Below the pieces are notes generated by a model. It worked only from the letters and a program-made list of their open reading frames with translations. It did no database searches and was not told where the DNA came from. Below, one piece after another: positions 47,300-57,404 of a stretch of DNA of 64,000 bases. The position numbers and the translations under genes were made by a program. Within the stretch, counting starts at the first letter, position 1; every line of letters begins with the position of its first letter. Source of the stretch: Akkermansiaceae bacterium (GTDB lineage: Bacteria > Verrucomicrobiota > Verrucomicrobiia > Verrucomicrobiales > Akkermansiaceae). Location of the stretch: positions 1 through 64,000 of the forward strand of contig JAJQGU010000070.1 of assembly GCA_021200315.1 (NCBI GenBank), given 5' to 3'.

Positions 47300-48139
47300 T
47301 CAGAATGGGCGCTCCGTGGCGTCGCGATGCCTTTCTTCCGCCTTGGGCTTTTCGTAAGGGACGGCACCGATCACTTGAATGGCACCGCCCCTGGAGACCA
47401 AGGTGACGGGACCGCCGGGAGCCCGTTTGTATATTTTGCTGAAGCTGCACTTGCCTGTTGTCGAAAGAATGGAATAGGTGAAAAATTCGGGAGTGGACTG
47501 GAAGAGCATGTGAAGATTCTGCTTTGCGTCGAGCAGATAGCGAGGTTCCATGAAATTGAGAAAGCTCCCCATGTAGGCGGCTCCGATTACGCGGCCGGAG
47601 TCCGCATCCGCCACTTGACCGAAGATTGCGTTCTTGTTGCCTATCTGCCAAAATTTTGCCCGCATTTCCAACCGTTTCCCACGCACGTGCGTAATGAATT
47701 TCTTGTGAAGCGAACCGTTGCTGATCCGAAAACGGGATTTCGGCGAACTGTAGGCCGTTTTCATGTCGGGCATACGCACAATGGCGGAGAGACGGTAATC
47801 GCCGTCCATGTTGAAAGCATAGGATTGGCTCAGGTTGATCTTGTAGGCCATTTTCCGCCCGGGGGGAAGAGAAACACTCGGATAGTTCGCTACCACCTTG
47901 GGAGCAAGAAGGCGTGCATCGCCGGCCACGCCTACCTCCAAGCTGAGCCAGGGCCGCCCAGGCAATTTGGCCAGGGAAATGGCAGATGTGGAATTGTTGT
48001 ACAACACCAATTCTACGTGAATATCCTCCCCCAGCAGATAGTCCTGCCTTTGAGGCTTGACTGTTACTTCGAGCTGAGCCTGAAGCTGACAGATCAGCAT
48101 GAGGGAAAGGATGAGAGCCATGCGCAAGATAGGGGACAT
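47300..48139 (-). CDS. Hypothetical secreted protein with Ig-like N-terminus
   Basis: Signal peptide ILRMALILSLMLICQLQA; LEVTVKPQRQDYLLGEDIHVELVLYNNSTSAISL. Confidence 0.6.
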   Translation of the reverse strand: MSPILRMALILSLMLICQLQAQLEVTVKPQRQDYLLGEDIHVELVLYNNSTSAISLAKLPGRPWLSLEVGVAGDARLLAPKVVANYPSVSLPPGRKMAYKINLSQSYAFNMDGDYRLSAIVRMPDMKTAYSSPKSRFRISNGSLHKKFITHVRGKRLEMRAKFWQIGNKNAIFGQVADADSGRVIGAAYMGSFLNFMEPRYLLDAKQNLHMLFQSTPEFFTYSILSTTGKCSFSKIYKRAPGGPVTLVSRGGAIQVIGAVPYEKPKAEERHRDATERPF

Positions 48140-48175
48140 ATTCGTTATTGTTCGTGTTTTGTTATTGATTGTGAG

Positions 48176-49624
48176 TCAGGATGACGGGAGAGTGTCATAC
48201 GCTGTGCGGAACCCCAGATGGGAGTTGCCTCGTGCGGGATCAGCTTCGTAGTTCCATTGTCCAGAGGTTGAGCGCTGCACATATGCCGGATCAAACATGG
48301 CGCCTCTGCGTTCATAAGTGGAGGTCCACTCTGACAAGCCGTGAGGAAAACGTACTTTCTCTGAAAAGCGCGGGGAGGCGGCAAGAGCCAATTCTTCCTT
48401 GTTCGGCAGGCGGCCTCCCAGATGGCGGGAGCAGGCCAGCGCCATCCAGTAGTTGACATTCACAACAGGACTCGACAGAGAAATCTCGCGTCCATTCCAC
48501 GTACGGTGTTTCATAGCCATTTCAAACATAAAATCCCAATCCTCGGGCTTCATGTCTGCTTCTGCGGGGATGCCTGCCATGATTCTCTCTTTCTGCGAGG
48601 GGGAAAGTGTGGGCAGCTCTTCGAGAAAACGGGCGTATTCGCGGATGGTCACAGGGCGCGGTTCCAGCCAGTGCACCTCGCTTGAGTCCATCACCAAGGC
48701 GACCGGAGAGGACTTTTCAGCTTCCGCCGCCCTCGCCGGTTTGGCCGTTCGCCCGGGTATCAGATACCAAGCGAGCCCCGAAGCGGTCAAGAGCATCCCG
48801 GCTATTACAGCCGCCGTGCGCCCCATGCGGCGCACGGGCTTGGGTAGCTCCGTTTTTTCCAGCAGCAGAGCGATGGATGGCATGCCGTTGGAAGCGGCGG
48901 CTGTCCGCTTGTCAAGCCCCAGCTGGTCTTCAAGTTGCTGCACCAGATTTCCGAGATCGCTCCAACTGAGCTCACTGCCATCGACACCATCACGCATCCA
49001 GGTGCAGAGAGTGGCCATGCGCGTTTGCCCCGGTTGATTCACCGGGAGAAGGAATTTCAGCAAGTCGCCCATGGCCCGCATGAAGACTGAAGATTCCGAT
49101 TCTTCATAAGAACCGCTCTTTACAGGATTGGCGAAGAAAACCCGATCCTCCCCGCTCAAGAAAATCATATCGGGCGTCAATGGTTGAGAGGCCAGATTCT
49201 TTTCCCGAAAGCAGGAAAAGGCGTCTGCCAGCGCTCTGAGAAAGGCGAGTGCCTGCCGCATTGTTAGTCGTGTGCCTTTTTCCAGAAGTTCCGCAAAGGG
49301 AGTTCCCGTCAGGCGTTCCTGAGCCGCATACCAGACGCCGTGGATCTCGCCGGCTTCAATTACCTCGTTGATGCATTCGCAGTGCAGAGCAGCTTTGGCC
49401 CGTGCATTGGAAACGAATTCCGCCGTCATGCCGCGTTCCACGGCGGCTGCTTTTAACACCACCACTTCCACCGGACGGTCGACCACCGTCTGTACGGCAG
49501 CGAAGACGACCGCGTCGTCGTTTTCCCGCAATACATTCGTCAGAGTATAAGCGCCCAGTGCTTGGGGTAATTGATCGATCATAGCTTCAGTTTCAGTTCT
49601 CCGTTCCGTAATAGTCGCTCTCAT
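48176..49624 (-). CDS. Pseudokinase-like domain + TM + FGE-sulfatase-like domain protein
   Basis: N-terminal kinase-like layout lacking HRD/DFG; TM AAVIAGMLLTASGLAWYLI; C-terminal PVTIREYARFLEEL...PVVNVNYWMALACSRHLGGRLPNKEELALAAS...GLSEWTST...LGFRTAY. Confidence 0.7.
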   Translation of the reverse strand: MRATITERRTETEAMIDQLPQALGAYTLTNVLRENDDAVVFAAVQTVVDRPVEVVVLKAAAVERGMTAEFVSNARAKAALHCECINEVIEAGEIHGVWYAAQERLTGTPFAELLEKGTRLTMRQALAFLRALADAFSCFREKNLASQPLTPDMIFLSGEDRVFFANPVKSGSYEESESSVFMRAMGDLLKFLLPVNQPGQTRMATLCTWMRDGVDGSELSWSDLGNLVQQLEDQLGLDKRTAAASNGMPSIALLLEKTELPKPVRRMGRTAAVIAGMLLTASGLAWYLIPGRTAKPARAAEAEKSSPVALVMDSSEVHWLEPRPVTIREYARFLEELPTLSPSQKERIMAGIPAEADMKPEDWDFMFEMAMKHRTWNGREISLSSPVVNVNYWMALACSRHLGGRLPNKEELALAASPRFSEKVRFPHGLSEWTSTYERRGAMFDPAYVQRSTSGQWNYEADPARGNSHLGFRTAYDTLPSS

Positions 49625-50831
49625 CCTCTGGGAGCACCTCTTCAGGTTCCCCGGGAATAGTACGGCTCTGCAAACTTTGTTCTATCAGGAGCAAGGCGGA
49701 AGGTGCTCCGATGCAGTCGAGCGGTTCTCCTTTAAAAAACAGCTTGGCCGTGTATCCATAATACTTCATTTCGCCAAAGGCGGACAGCTCTTCGTCTGTC
49801 AACATGGGCATGTGGTAAGTCACTTCCAGAATTTCCTCCCCGTCGCTCCAGTCGGGCTCTCCGTCCAGCCAGCGCGTCGATGGGCTTTCTGCCCGTGTCA
49901 GCTGAATGTTCTGCCCATTGACGAGGTCGAAAAACTGCACGGAGATATAGAGATCTTCCGGGCGCATCTCCTGCCCGGGCGCAAGCAGAACCGGCAGCGT
50001 CAGCACGACTGTTTCGCCGTCGATTGAATTGTAGGAATGGCGTGTCTGGGGCGGGCCGAAACTCATTTTCCCCCGCATGGCCGCTGGTGTCTCGAAGCCT
50101 CCCTTCAGGCGCAGAGCCGCTTTTTTGAAAAAGGCGCCGGCGCGCTCACGCAGACTGAACACTTTTGCGTAGTATTCCCGCGCTTTGTCCACGTTGAGCA
50201 GCTTTTCATATGACATGCCGAAAAAGTAGAGAACGGCGGGGTGGTCGGGGTCGATGGTGGCCGCTTGCTCCAGACAGAGAATGCAGCGGCGCATATCGCC
50301 CTCGATCATGGCCACGCGCGAGGCTTTCACCAATCGGTTCAGCTCCAATGAGTCGCGTTCGGCGGCCTCTTGATCCACCTGTGTCTCAATTTCGTCGCTT
50401 GTGGCGATTTTGACGGTAACGGGAAGAGGGGATGAGGCTCCGCTCTCGCCCATTTCTCCTTCTTCTTCAAGGATCTGACTGAGATCACGCGGTTTGAGGG
50501 TGGAATTGATGTCCCGGGCACGGGAAACGCCCGAAATGATGGTCGGTGGTGGTGCAGAACGGGATTGGGCGGCGAGTCTGGCTTTTTCTTTCACCGCCGC
50601 CAAATGGATCCGGCTCGCTTCGAGGGCATCGCGGTTAGCTTGGCTCACTTTTCCCACAGCGCCTAGGAGAAGAATTGCCAGCTCAGCCAGAAGACACGCC
50701 AGAGCCAGCCCCATGGCCAGCTTCCATGAGAGGATGAAATGTAGTATACCTTTCACGGACAGAAATTCAGATGCTCCATCAATCTTTCTCGGGGAGCGTT
50801 CGTTCATCATAATCGATGATTTCCCCGTCAA
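49593..50831 (-). CDS. Membrane-anchored TPR-like protein
   Basis: N-terminal TM LAMGLALACLLAELAILLLG; CLEQAATIDPDHPAVLYFFGMSYEKLLNVDKAREYYAKVFSL. Confidence 0.6.
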   Translation of the reverse strand: MTGKSSIMMNERSPRKIDGASEFLSVKGILHFILSWKLAMGLALACLLAELAILLLGAVGKVSQANRDALEASRIHLAAVKEKARLAAQSRSAPPPTIISGVSRARDINSTLKPRDLSQILEEEGEMGESGASSPLPVTVKIATSDEIETQVDQEAAERDSLELNRLVKASRVAMIEGDMRRCILCLEQAATIDPDHPAVLYFFGMSYEKLLNVDKAREYYAKVFSLRERAGAFFKKAALRLKGGFETPAAMRGKMSFGPPQTRHSYNSIDGETVVLTLPVLLAPGQEMRPEDLYISVQFFDLVNGQNIQLTRAESPSTRWLDGEPDWSDGEEILEVTYHMPMLTDEELSAFGEMKYYGYTAKLFFKGEPLDCIGAPSALLLIEQSLQSRTIPGEPEEVLPEDESDYYGTEN

Positions 50832-51594
50832 ATTGGGAGAGCAGGTTTTGCATCAACCGTTCGGCGGGTTCGTCTTGAGCCTTGCTGAAACCACCGTATG
50901 TCATTCCGTCCGCACGCAGTTTCATCGTGCCGCCGCTGGGTTTGCGCACATGCAGCCAAGCCAGTCCCTTCAATTTCCATTTCCGCAGATCAATCCGCTC
51001 GATATCTTCAATGCGCAGAGTTCTTCCGGCCACTGTCAGATAGCCCTCATCAATGCTCATTCTTCTCCTGAGCGTGCGCAAAAGCAGGAAAAGGCACCCG
51101 GCCGCCAGGATCATGCACACCGTGCCAGCAATCCACTGTTCGCGCACAGCGGCTGTGTCATAGGGATGTTCGCCCGGTTTCACGGGAAAACGGCGTTCCT
51201 CAGAATATTTTATCCAAGCGGCGTTCCAGCCGTCACGCTTCAGTCTTTCCCAGACACGTATCGCGTCAGGCCACGCAGAGGATACGCCTTCGGGCAGAGG
51301 GTAAAGCTCTCCCTTGCTGCCGAGCACGAAGACGCGGCCGTCACGCTCCTGCGATTCCCACATCGACGCTGCGTCCAATCTTGTCTTCCATTCCTGCGGT
51401 GATGAAACGGCGGAAATTTCCTGTCCGGCTCGGGCGAATGCATGATACGTAAAATAGACCTCGTTGGCATGAGGGTATCCCGATGCACCGTCATAGAAAA
51501 AATATCCTCCGAAGCCAAGAAACAGACACGCCATCCCTACAGCCCGTCCTATGAACCACGGAGTCACCCTGCACACGATGTTTCCCGATTGCAC
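50779..51594 (-). CDS. Hypothetical membrane protein with PH-like cytosolic segment
   Basis: Two TM segments followed by DEGYLTVAGRTLRIEDIERIDLRKWKLKGLAWLHVRKPSG. Confidence 0.55.
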   Translation of the reverse strand: MQSGNIVCRVTPWFIGRAVGMACLFLGFGGYFFYDGASGYPHANEVYFTYHAFARAGQEISAVSSPQEWKTRLDAASMWESQERDGRVFVLGSKGELYPLPEGVSSAWPDAIRVWERLKRDGWNAAWIKYSEERRFPVKPGEHPYDTAAVREQWIAGTVCMILAAGCLFLLLRTLRRRMSIDEGYLTVAGRTLRIEDIERIDLRKWKLKGLAWLHVRKPSGGTMKLRADGMTYGGFSKAQDEPAERLMQNLLSQFDGEIIDYDERTLPEKD

Positions 51595-51688
51595 GGAAAT
51601 ATTCTAGCAAAGCTTTCTACAGAGTTACAGCACAAAATTCCATTCGCCGCTTGCAAAAAAACGAAAAGCTTTTAGACTGGATCCCCAG

Positions 51689-52417
51689 ATGAAAGACATC
51701 GCAATAAAAGGGAGCTTCCCGCCTCGCGTGATCGGGTGCGTGACTGACTGGGACAGCTGGTTGGCGCTCAGGGATCCGGCAGGGTTTCCCCCCTGCCATG
51801 GGGTGGAACTGCGCGTCGATGCTCTGCCCGTTTCGATCACCTGCGACCAAATTCTCGAACACCGCATTTGGAAACCTGTGCTCGTGACTATTCGTCGCCG
51901 CGAAGAGGGAGGATTCCGCGCCATTGCTGAGGAGAAGCGGCGGGAAATGGCTCACAGTCTGCTTTCGATTGCCTCGGGGATTGATTGGGAAATCGCTTCT
52001 CTGCCGGGGGCGGAAGATCTCGTCCTCTCTGCTCGAAATGCCGGTGTCGCGGTAGTAGCCTCTTCCCACGATTTCGAACGTACACCCTGCGTGGAGGAGC
52101 TGCTCGGCCGTGAGCGGGAGGCTCGCCGCCGAGGGGCGGACATCGTCAAATTCGCTTTTTATCTCAACACTCCGGACGATCTGATGATCGGTGTCGAGCT
52201 GTTGCGCCGCTGTTCGGGTCCTGTGGCCGTGATGGGCATGGGGCCGCTGGGACCGGTCTCACGCCTTCTCTATGCCCAACTTGGCTCTGTCTTGGTGTAC
52301 GGCTACCTTGGCGCTCATGAAAGCGCTCCTGGGCAGTGGCCGGCAAAACTGTTCCAAGACGCGCTGTCGAGCATGGTGCCCTTTCCCAGTGAGAAGCTTG
52401 GGAATCTATTGTCCTGA
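51689..52417 (+). CDS. aroD: Type I 3-dehydroquinate dehydratase
   Basis: VELRVDAL, VLVTIRRREEGG, VVASSHDFERTP, GADIVKFAFYLNTPDDL, VMGMGPLGPVSRL. Confidence 0.9.
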   Translation: MKDIAIKGSFPPRVIGCVTDWDSWLALRDPAGFPPCHGVELRVDALPVSITCDQILEHRIWKPVLVTIRRREEGGFRAIAEEKRREMAHSLLSIASGIDWEIASLPGAEDLVLSARNAGVAVVASSHDFERTPCVEELLGREREARRRGADIVKFAFYLNTPDDLMIGVELLRRCSGPVAVMGMGPLGPVSRLLYAQLGSVLVYGYLGAHESAPGQWPAKLFQDALSSMVPFPSEKLGNLLS

Positions 52418-52518
52418 GATATTCGGAAAATCGTGGGGAGAGGCGGCAAAAGATTCTCCCGTGCCGGAGAACAGGAGACTGCACGCCGCTTCTCGGAATG
52501 AGGCATGTTGAGGTGCCG

Positions 52519-53196
52519 TTATTGTCGGGAATTGATTTTGGGGAATATTCTCTCTTTCAGGAAAATCAACGCTTCTCCCAAGTCTTTCATCTTGCAGAAA
52601 GCGGTCGAAAAATCTGCGCAGCAGGTCACGCGATTGGGCAGAGCAATGCAGGGCATGCCCGCACAATGGGCGGCCAGCACGCCATTGGCGGAATCCTCGA
52701 ACACGAGACAGTGTTCTGGCTGCAGCCGCAGGCAGTGCGCCGCCGCCAGAAACAAATCCGGCGCCGGCTTGACGGGGTAGCCATCCGTTCGGCAGAAAGT
52801 GCCTTGGAAGCGGTTGAAAATCCCCAGCCTGCGCAGCCATCCTTCCACCCAGTGCCTCGATGAAGAGGATGCCACCGCCATCGGCAGCCCCTGAGTCTCG
52901 ATGAAATTCAGCAATTCGGCCGCTCCTGGCATGAGCCCGGTTTGCTCGAGATCCCGCTCGATTTCCACCTGCCGGGCGGCATTTTCTTTTTTCCAGTCGT
53001 ATTGCCTTCCGGTGAGATGTTCGAGCCATACTCCCGGATCCCAGCGGGTGTAGCCGCTGCCCAGACATTCGTTAAATCTTTCCAACGGAATTGTGCAGCC
53101 CTCGCGTTCATACAGCCGTGCCCACGAACTGTAGATCGCCCACTCCGTATCGACAAGTACGCCGTCGAAATCGAACACGATGCCTTGGATGTTCAT
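52519..53196 (-). CDS. HAD-superfamily hydrolase (beta-phosphoglucomutase-like)
   Basis: GIVFDFDGVLVDTEWA...PMAVASSSSRHWVEGWLRRLGI...KPAPDLFLAAAHCL...VFEDSANGVLAAHCAGM. Confidence 0.93.
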   Translation of the reverse strand: MNIQGIVFDFDGVLVDTEWAIYSSWARLYEREGCTIPLERFNECLGSGYTRWDPGVWLEHLTGRQYDWKKENAARQVEIERDLEQTGLMPGAAELLNFIETQGLPMAVASSSSRHWVEGWLRRLGIFNRFQGTFCRTDGYPVKPAPDLFLAAAHCLRLQPEHCLVFEDSANGVLAAHCAGMPCIALPNRVTCCADFSTAFCKMKDLGEALIFLKERIFPKINSRQ

Positions 53197-54596
53197 GCAG
53201 GAAGAGAAGATTTGCTCCTGTGTTTTTCACGAAAATCCGCCAGCCATTCCATGGCGCTCCGGTGAGCCAGCTGCGTGCGGAACATATAGCAGAACACGCC
53301 GAAATACAAAAAATTCGGCAGCCAAGCGCTCAACCAGGAAGGCAGCACGCCCGCCGCGCCCAATGAGGGACACACTTCGTACAGGAACAGCAGGAAGGCG
53401 GCCAGCAGCATCGCGATGCCTATCCCCTTCATAGGCGAGCGCCTCTGGAAGGTCACGGCGCTGGGAATGGCGATCAACACCAGAATCAGACATGAAAATA
53501 CCTTGGCAATGCGCACATGCCATTCTGTCCGTAATTGCCTGCGTGCATCCGCATTGTTGGCGCGGGAATGGAGATGGTCGAGTATGGTTGTAGTGCCCAG
53601 CGCGTCGGGACGTTGGGATTGAAGGGGAGTTATCAATTGAAATGGACGCTCTTCTATGGAAAGGCGAAACTCATCCGAATAAGTGTCGGCATGCGCCTTG
53701 GCAGTCTCGTCGTTGCGCAGCCAAGCGTGATGGAATATCCACGAAGCGGAAGCCTTGTCCCATGTGGCGCGTTCGGCTTCAATGCGGTTTATGACCCGGC
53801 CGGGGCTCTCTTGGCTGAACTGTTCCACAATCACATCACCCAGAGGATCACCGGGGCGCGTGAGCACGGGAGGGCGTGCGATGCGCCAGATGCGTTTTCC
53901 GATCTCATTGTTATAGATCAACGTATTGCTGGTATCGTTCTTGCTCCCTTTGAGCATAAGCTGCCTGTAAAGCGATGCGTTTGGCGCCCAGTGAAACCCG
54001 CACATTCCGTATACGAGAGCCACAAGAGAGGCATAGAAGAAGACCGGAAGACACAGCCGCAAGAGGGAGCGGCCGGACTGGATCATCCCCGTGAGTTCCG
54101 AGCTGCCGGAAAGTTTGCTCAAAGTCCACAGAGCCCCCATCAGCAGCGTGTAGGGCAGAATAAGATTCATCACCATGGGTATTTGCGTACCGTAGAATTC
54201 CAACGTGTCAGCCAAGGGAGAGTCGAAATGGCTGCGGAAGCGTTCTATGTTGTCCGTGAAATCCGCCAGAAGCCAGATGAGGGTAAGGATGGCCGTGCAC
54301 AGAAGGAAAGTGCTGATGAATACGCGCGATACATAACGTGCCAGAGTGTCCATGAATGCGTAAGCCATCGCTCCGATGAATGGCAGAAAACTCATAACCG
54401 ACAAAAAAACGGGACGGCACTTCTGTTCGACGGGATATGACGCCGGCATGCCGGGGATTTCCCACTGCATGCGCTCCAGCTCATTTGGCACCAAGCTTGC
54501 GCTCAATATCACCCCCAGCAGCAGAAATAGCACTGCCGGCAGCCAGCGTTTCAGCCTGGAATTGATTCCGACTTCCATTGTTTCCCGTGCCGTCAA
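53193..54596 (-). CDS. LptF/LptG-family (YjgP/YjgQ) permease
   Basis: YVSRVFISTFLLCTAILTLIWLLADF...LPYTLLMGALWTLSKLSGSSELTGMIQSGRSL. Confidence 0.88.
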   Translation of the reverse strand: MTARETMEVGINSRLKRWLPAVLFLLLGVILSASLVPNELERMQWEIPGMPASYPVEQKCRPVFLSVMSFLPFIGAMAYAFMDTLARYVSRVFISTFLLCTAILTLIWLLADFTDNIERFRSHFDSPLADTLEFYGTQIPMVMNLILPYTLLMGALWTLSKLSGSSELTGMIQSGRSLLRLCLPVFFYASLVALVYGMCGFHWAPNASLYRQLMLKGSKNDTSNTLIYNNEIGKRIWRIARPPVLTRPGDPLGDVIVEQFSQESPGRVINRIEAERATWDKASASWIFHHAWLRNDETAKAHADTYSDEFRLSIEERPFQLITPLQSQRPDALGTTTILDHLHSRANNADARRQLRTEWHVRIAKVFSCLILVLIAIPSAVTFQRRSPMKGIGIAMLLAAFLLFLYEVCPSLGAAGVLPSWLSAWLPNFLYFGVFCYMFRTQLAHRSAMEWLADFREKHRSKSSLPA

Positions 54597-55345
54597 GCCC
54601 CGCGAGCCAGCCTTTCTGCCAGATATTCTGGGAGCCCCGCAGTTCGAATCTTCTCCATCGCCGTTTGCAGATCATACTCCACGCGCTTGAATGTGATCAT
54701 GCGCGCGTCGCTGTCGTAGATTGCGTAACAGGCCCGCCAATCGCCATCGCGCGGTTGCCCTACAGACCCCACGTTGATGAAATATTTAACCCCTTCCCGA
54801 GTGTGGAAGTCCACCTTGCCCGAATGCAGCTCCGCAAGAGCGTCCGTCTGCTCCGCCGCTCGCGTGCCGTCAAGGCAGAACACCTTGGGCACGTGCGTAT
54901 GCCCATGGAAACAGATATCCGTGAACTGTCGTGTGAAATTGGCGGCGGCATCCCCTGCATTGAAGATATAGTGCCAAAGGCGGGGCTGGTCGAGCGTGGA
55001 GTGCACAATCGTGAAAGGCTGCACCATGCGCATAAATTGGAGTTTCCGCAGCCATTCAAGGTGATCACGGGAAAGCTGACTGCGCGTCCACTCCATCGCC
55101 TGCTGCGCTATCGGGTTCATGCGTGCGTCGACAGGCTGTAAGACGCCTTCATCGTGATTTCCCTTGACGGTGGGGCAGTTCAGACCGCGAATGATATCGA
55201 CGCAGGCCGAAGGATCTGCGTTGTAGCCCACCACGTCCCCCAGGCAGACAATGTTGGAGCATTGTTCGCTCTCCATATCGGCCAGAACAGCCTGAAGCGC
55301 CTCCAAATTGGCGTGAATGTCGCTGATGATTGCTGTGCGGGGCAT
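54593..55345 (-). CDS. Metallophosphoesterase (YfcE/DR1281-like)
   Basis: MPRTAIISDIHANLEALQAVLADM...VCLGDVVGYNADP...VKGNHDEGV...FHGHTHVPKVF. Confidence 0.9.
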   Translation of the reverse strand: MPRTAIISDIHANLEALQAVLADMESEQCSNIVCLGDVVGYNADPSACVDIIRGLNCPTVKGNHDEGVLQPVDARMNPIAQQAMEWTRSQLSRDHLEWLRKLQFMRMVQPFTIVHSTLDQPRLWHYIFNAGDAAANFTRQFTDICFHGHTHVPKVFCLDGTRAAEQTDALAELHSGKVDFHTREGVKYFINVGSVGQPRDGDWRACYAIYDSDARMITFKRVEYDLQTAMEKIRTAGLPEYLAERLARGA

Positions 55346-55558
55346 GTCTGCGCTCCAGTGTGCCACAATTACGCCGGAATCGCAAGGCAGAAAGCGCCCC
55401 CTTCTGCGATATGGCTTTCCCCTTGTAAAAAAGCGCGTTCGCGTCAATTGCGCAGGCGTCTCCGCCCGTGGGCAGGTTCGTTCGGCAAATGTTCATATCC
55501 GCCTCCTCTTCCGAAAAACGGGTTGAATTTTTATGGGAAAGGGTTACAATGCGGTCAC

Positions 55559-56209
55559 ATGGCGGAATTCTCTCTCCTCATTCTGGCTTCTTATTTGGTA
55601 GGCGCCATTCCCTTCGGCTATTTGGCAGGGAGGCTTCATGGCGTCGATTTGCGCGAATGCGGCTCGCGGAACATTGGAGCCACGAACGCCGGCCGGGTAC
55701 TCGGCCGGAAATGGGGGCTGCTGGTGTTTGCGTTTGATTTTCTGAAGGGGTTCCTGCCCGTGCTGACGATGCGCTGTCTTTTGGGAGGAGAACCGAAATC
55801 TCTCGACTATTGGGGCGCCTCTCTGCTGATCTGCTCCATCTTGGCCGTGGTTCTGGGGCATACCTTCACCTGCTTCCTTCGATTCAGAGGCGGCAAGGGA
55901 GTGGCCACCAGCGCGGGTGCTTTGTTCGCCCTTTCGCCTTTCATCGGAGCCTGCGCTTTCGCCGCCTGGATCGTCTTCATGCTGGTATTCCGCTATGTAT
56001 CTCTGGCCAGCATCGCAGCGGCTGCGGCTATGGTGTTTGCCGCCTGGTATGACTTTTGTCGGGGGAGCGTCCTCTTCGGACCCGGCTGGATGTTCTTCGC
56101 TGTGCTCGTCGCCATCGCCGTTCTCGTCGTCATCAAACATCGTACCAATATTGCCCGCCTCATCGATGGCACGGAAGCCCGATCGTGGGTGCGCACCTCC
56201 AAAAAGTAA
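55559..56209 (+). CDS. plsY: Glycerol-3-phosphate acyltransferase PlsY
   Basis: SYLVGAIPFGYLAGRLHGVDLRECGSRNIGATNAGRVLG, LGHTFTCFLRFRGGKGVATSAG. Confidence 0.96.
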   Translation: MAEFSLLILASYLVGAIPFGYLAGRLHGVDLRECGSRNIGATNAGRVLGRKWGLLVFAFDFLKGFLPVLTMRCLLGGEPKSLDYWGASLLICSILAVVLGHTFTCFLRFRGGKGVATSAGALFALSPFIGACAFAAWIVFMLVFRYVSLASIAAAAAMVFAAWYDFCRGSVLFGPGWMFFAVLVAIAVLVVIKHRTNIARLIDGTEARSWVRTSKK

Positions 56210-56214
56210 AATTC

Positions 56215-57228
56215 ATGCAGCCCTGTATTCAAAAAGTCGCTGTTCTCGGAGCCGGCACTTGGGGCGCCGCGCTCGCCCTCACGGCATCCTGTGCTGGTCG
56301 TGATGTCATCCTCTGGACGCATACGGACGAAGAGGCCGAGGCGGTGCGCCGCACGCGCCACAGCGTGAAGAGCTCATCTGGCCGCCCCTTGCCGCTCGGC
56401 GTGGCGGTCACTTCTGACATAAAGTTACTGTCCGGCGCCGATCTCGTGCTGGTCGTCGTGCCTTCCATGGCTGTGCGCGGCGCGGCGCGCATGCTGGCGA
56501 ATGCGGGACTGCCGCCCGACACTCCGGTGGTGAGTTGTTCCAAGGGCATTGAGAAAGACACGCACCTGCGCATGTCCGAAATCCTCGGGGAGAATCTTCC
56601 GAATCCTATCGGAGTGCTCTCCGGCCCCAATCATGCCGAGGATGTCTGTGAAGGCCGTCCTTCGGTTTCTCTCGTGGGGTTCAAATGCCTCGAACTGGCG
56701 GACGCTGTGCAGAACGCTCTTTCTACGAATGTATTCCGCATCTATTCATCCACCGATCTGGTGAGTATGGAACTAGGCGGCGCCATTAAGAACGTGTTTG
56801 CCATTGCCGCGGGCATCTGTGAAGGTCTTGGTCTCGGCGCCAATGCCAAGGCAGCTCTGGTCACGCGGGGGCTTGCCGAAATGACTCGCATCGGCATCGC
56901 CAACGGAGGCCGCCCTGAAACATTCATGGGTCTTTCAGGTATGGGTGATCTCATCGCCACCTGTTATTCGCACCATTCGCGCAATCTTTGCGCTGGTCTT
57001 GCTATCGCTGCCGGCAAGACTCCGGCTCAGGCCGAGCGGGATGCGGGCATGGTTGTCGAAGGTCTGCCCAACACTCTTTCCTCCTATCAGCTGGCTCGTC
57101 GCGACCAAGTGCGCACACCCATTATTGATGTAATGTACGATATTCTCTACCGAGGGAAACCACCTATCGTGGCTCTCAATGAATTGATGGATCGCGGTCT
57201 GCGCGCCGAGCGCATTGAGGATAATTGA
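56215..57228 (+). CDS. gpsA: NAD(P)-dependent glycerol-3-phosphate dehydrogenase
   Basis: VAVLGAGTWGAALALTAS, VSCSKGIEKDT, LSGPNHAEDV, GGAIKNVFAIAAGICEGLGLGANAKAALVTRGLAEM. Confidence 0.96.
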   Translation: MQPCIQKVAVLGAGTWGAALALTASCAGRDVILWTHTDEEAEAVRRTRHSVKSSSGRPLPLGVAVTSDIKLLSGADLVLVVVPSMAVRGAARMLANAGLPPDTPVVSCSKGIEKDTHLRMSEILGENLPNPIGVLSGPNHAEDVCEGRPSVSLVGFKCLELADAVQNALSTNVFRIYSSTDLVSMELGGAIKNVFAIAAGICEGLGLGANAKAALVTRGLAEMTRIGIANGGRPETFMGLSGMGDLIATCYSHHSRNLCAGLAIAAGKTPAQAERDAGMVVEGLPNTLSSYQLARRDQVRTPIIDVMYDILYRGKPPIVALNELMDRGLRAERIEDN

Positions 57229-57404
57229 TTTTTGAGGGCGCTTGAACGGCCGTGTTCGCCATGCCCGCCCGATCCGCATGCATTCTGTGAAATGCAGAGA
57301 GTCGCGAGGCAGGTACGGTTTGCCTTTCAGAAATGAGAGACCGGCGCGGAGTATCTTTTGCATCTTGCACATCAATGCGGGCATGTTACAATGCCCGCGC
57401 ACAC

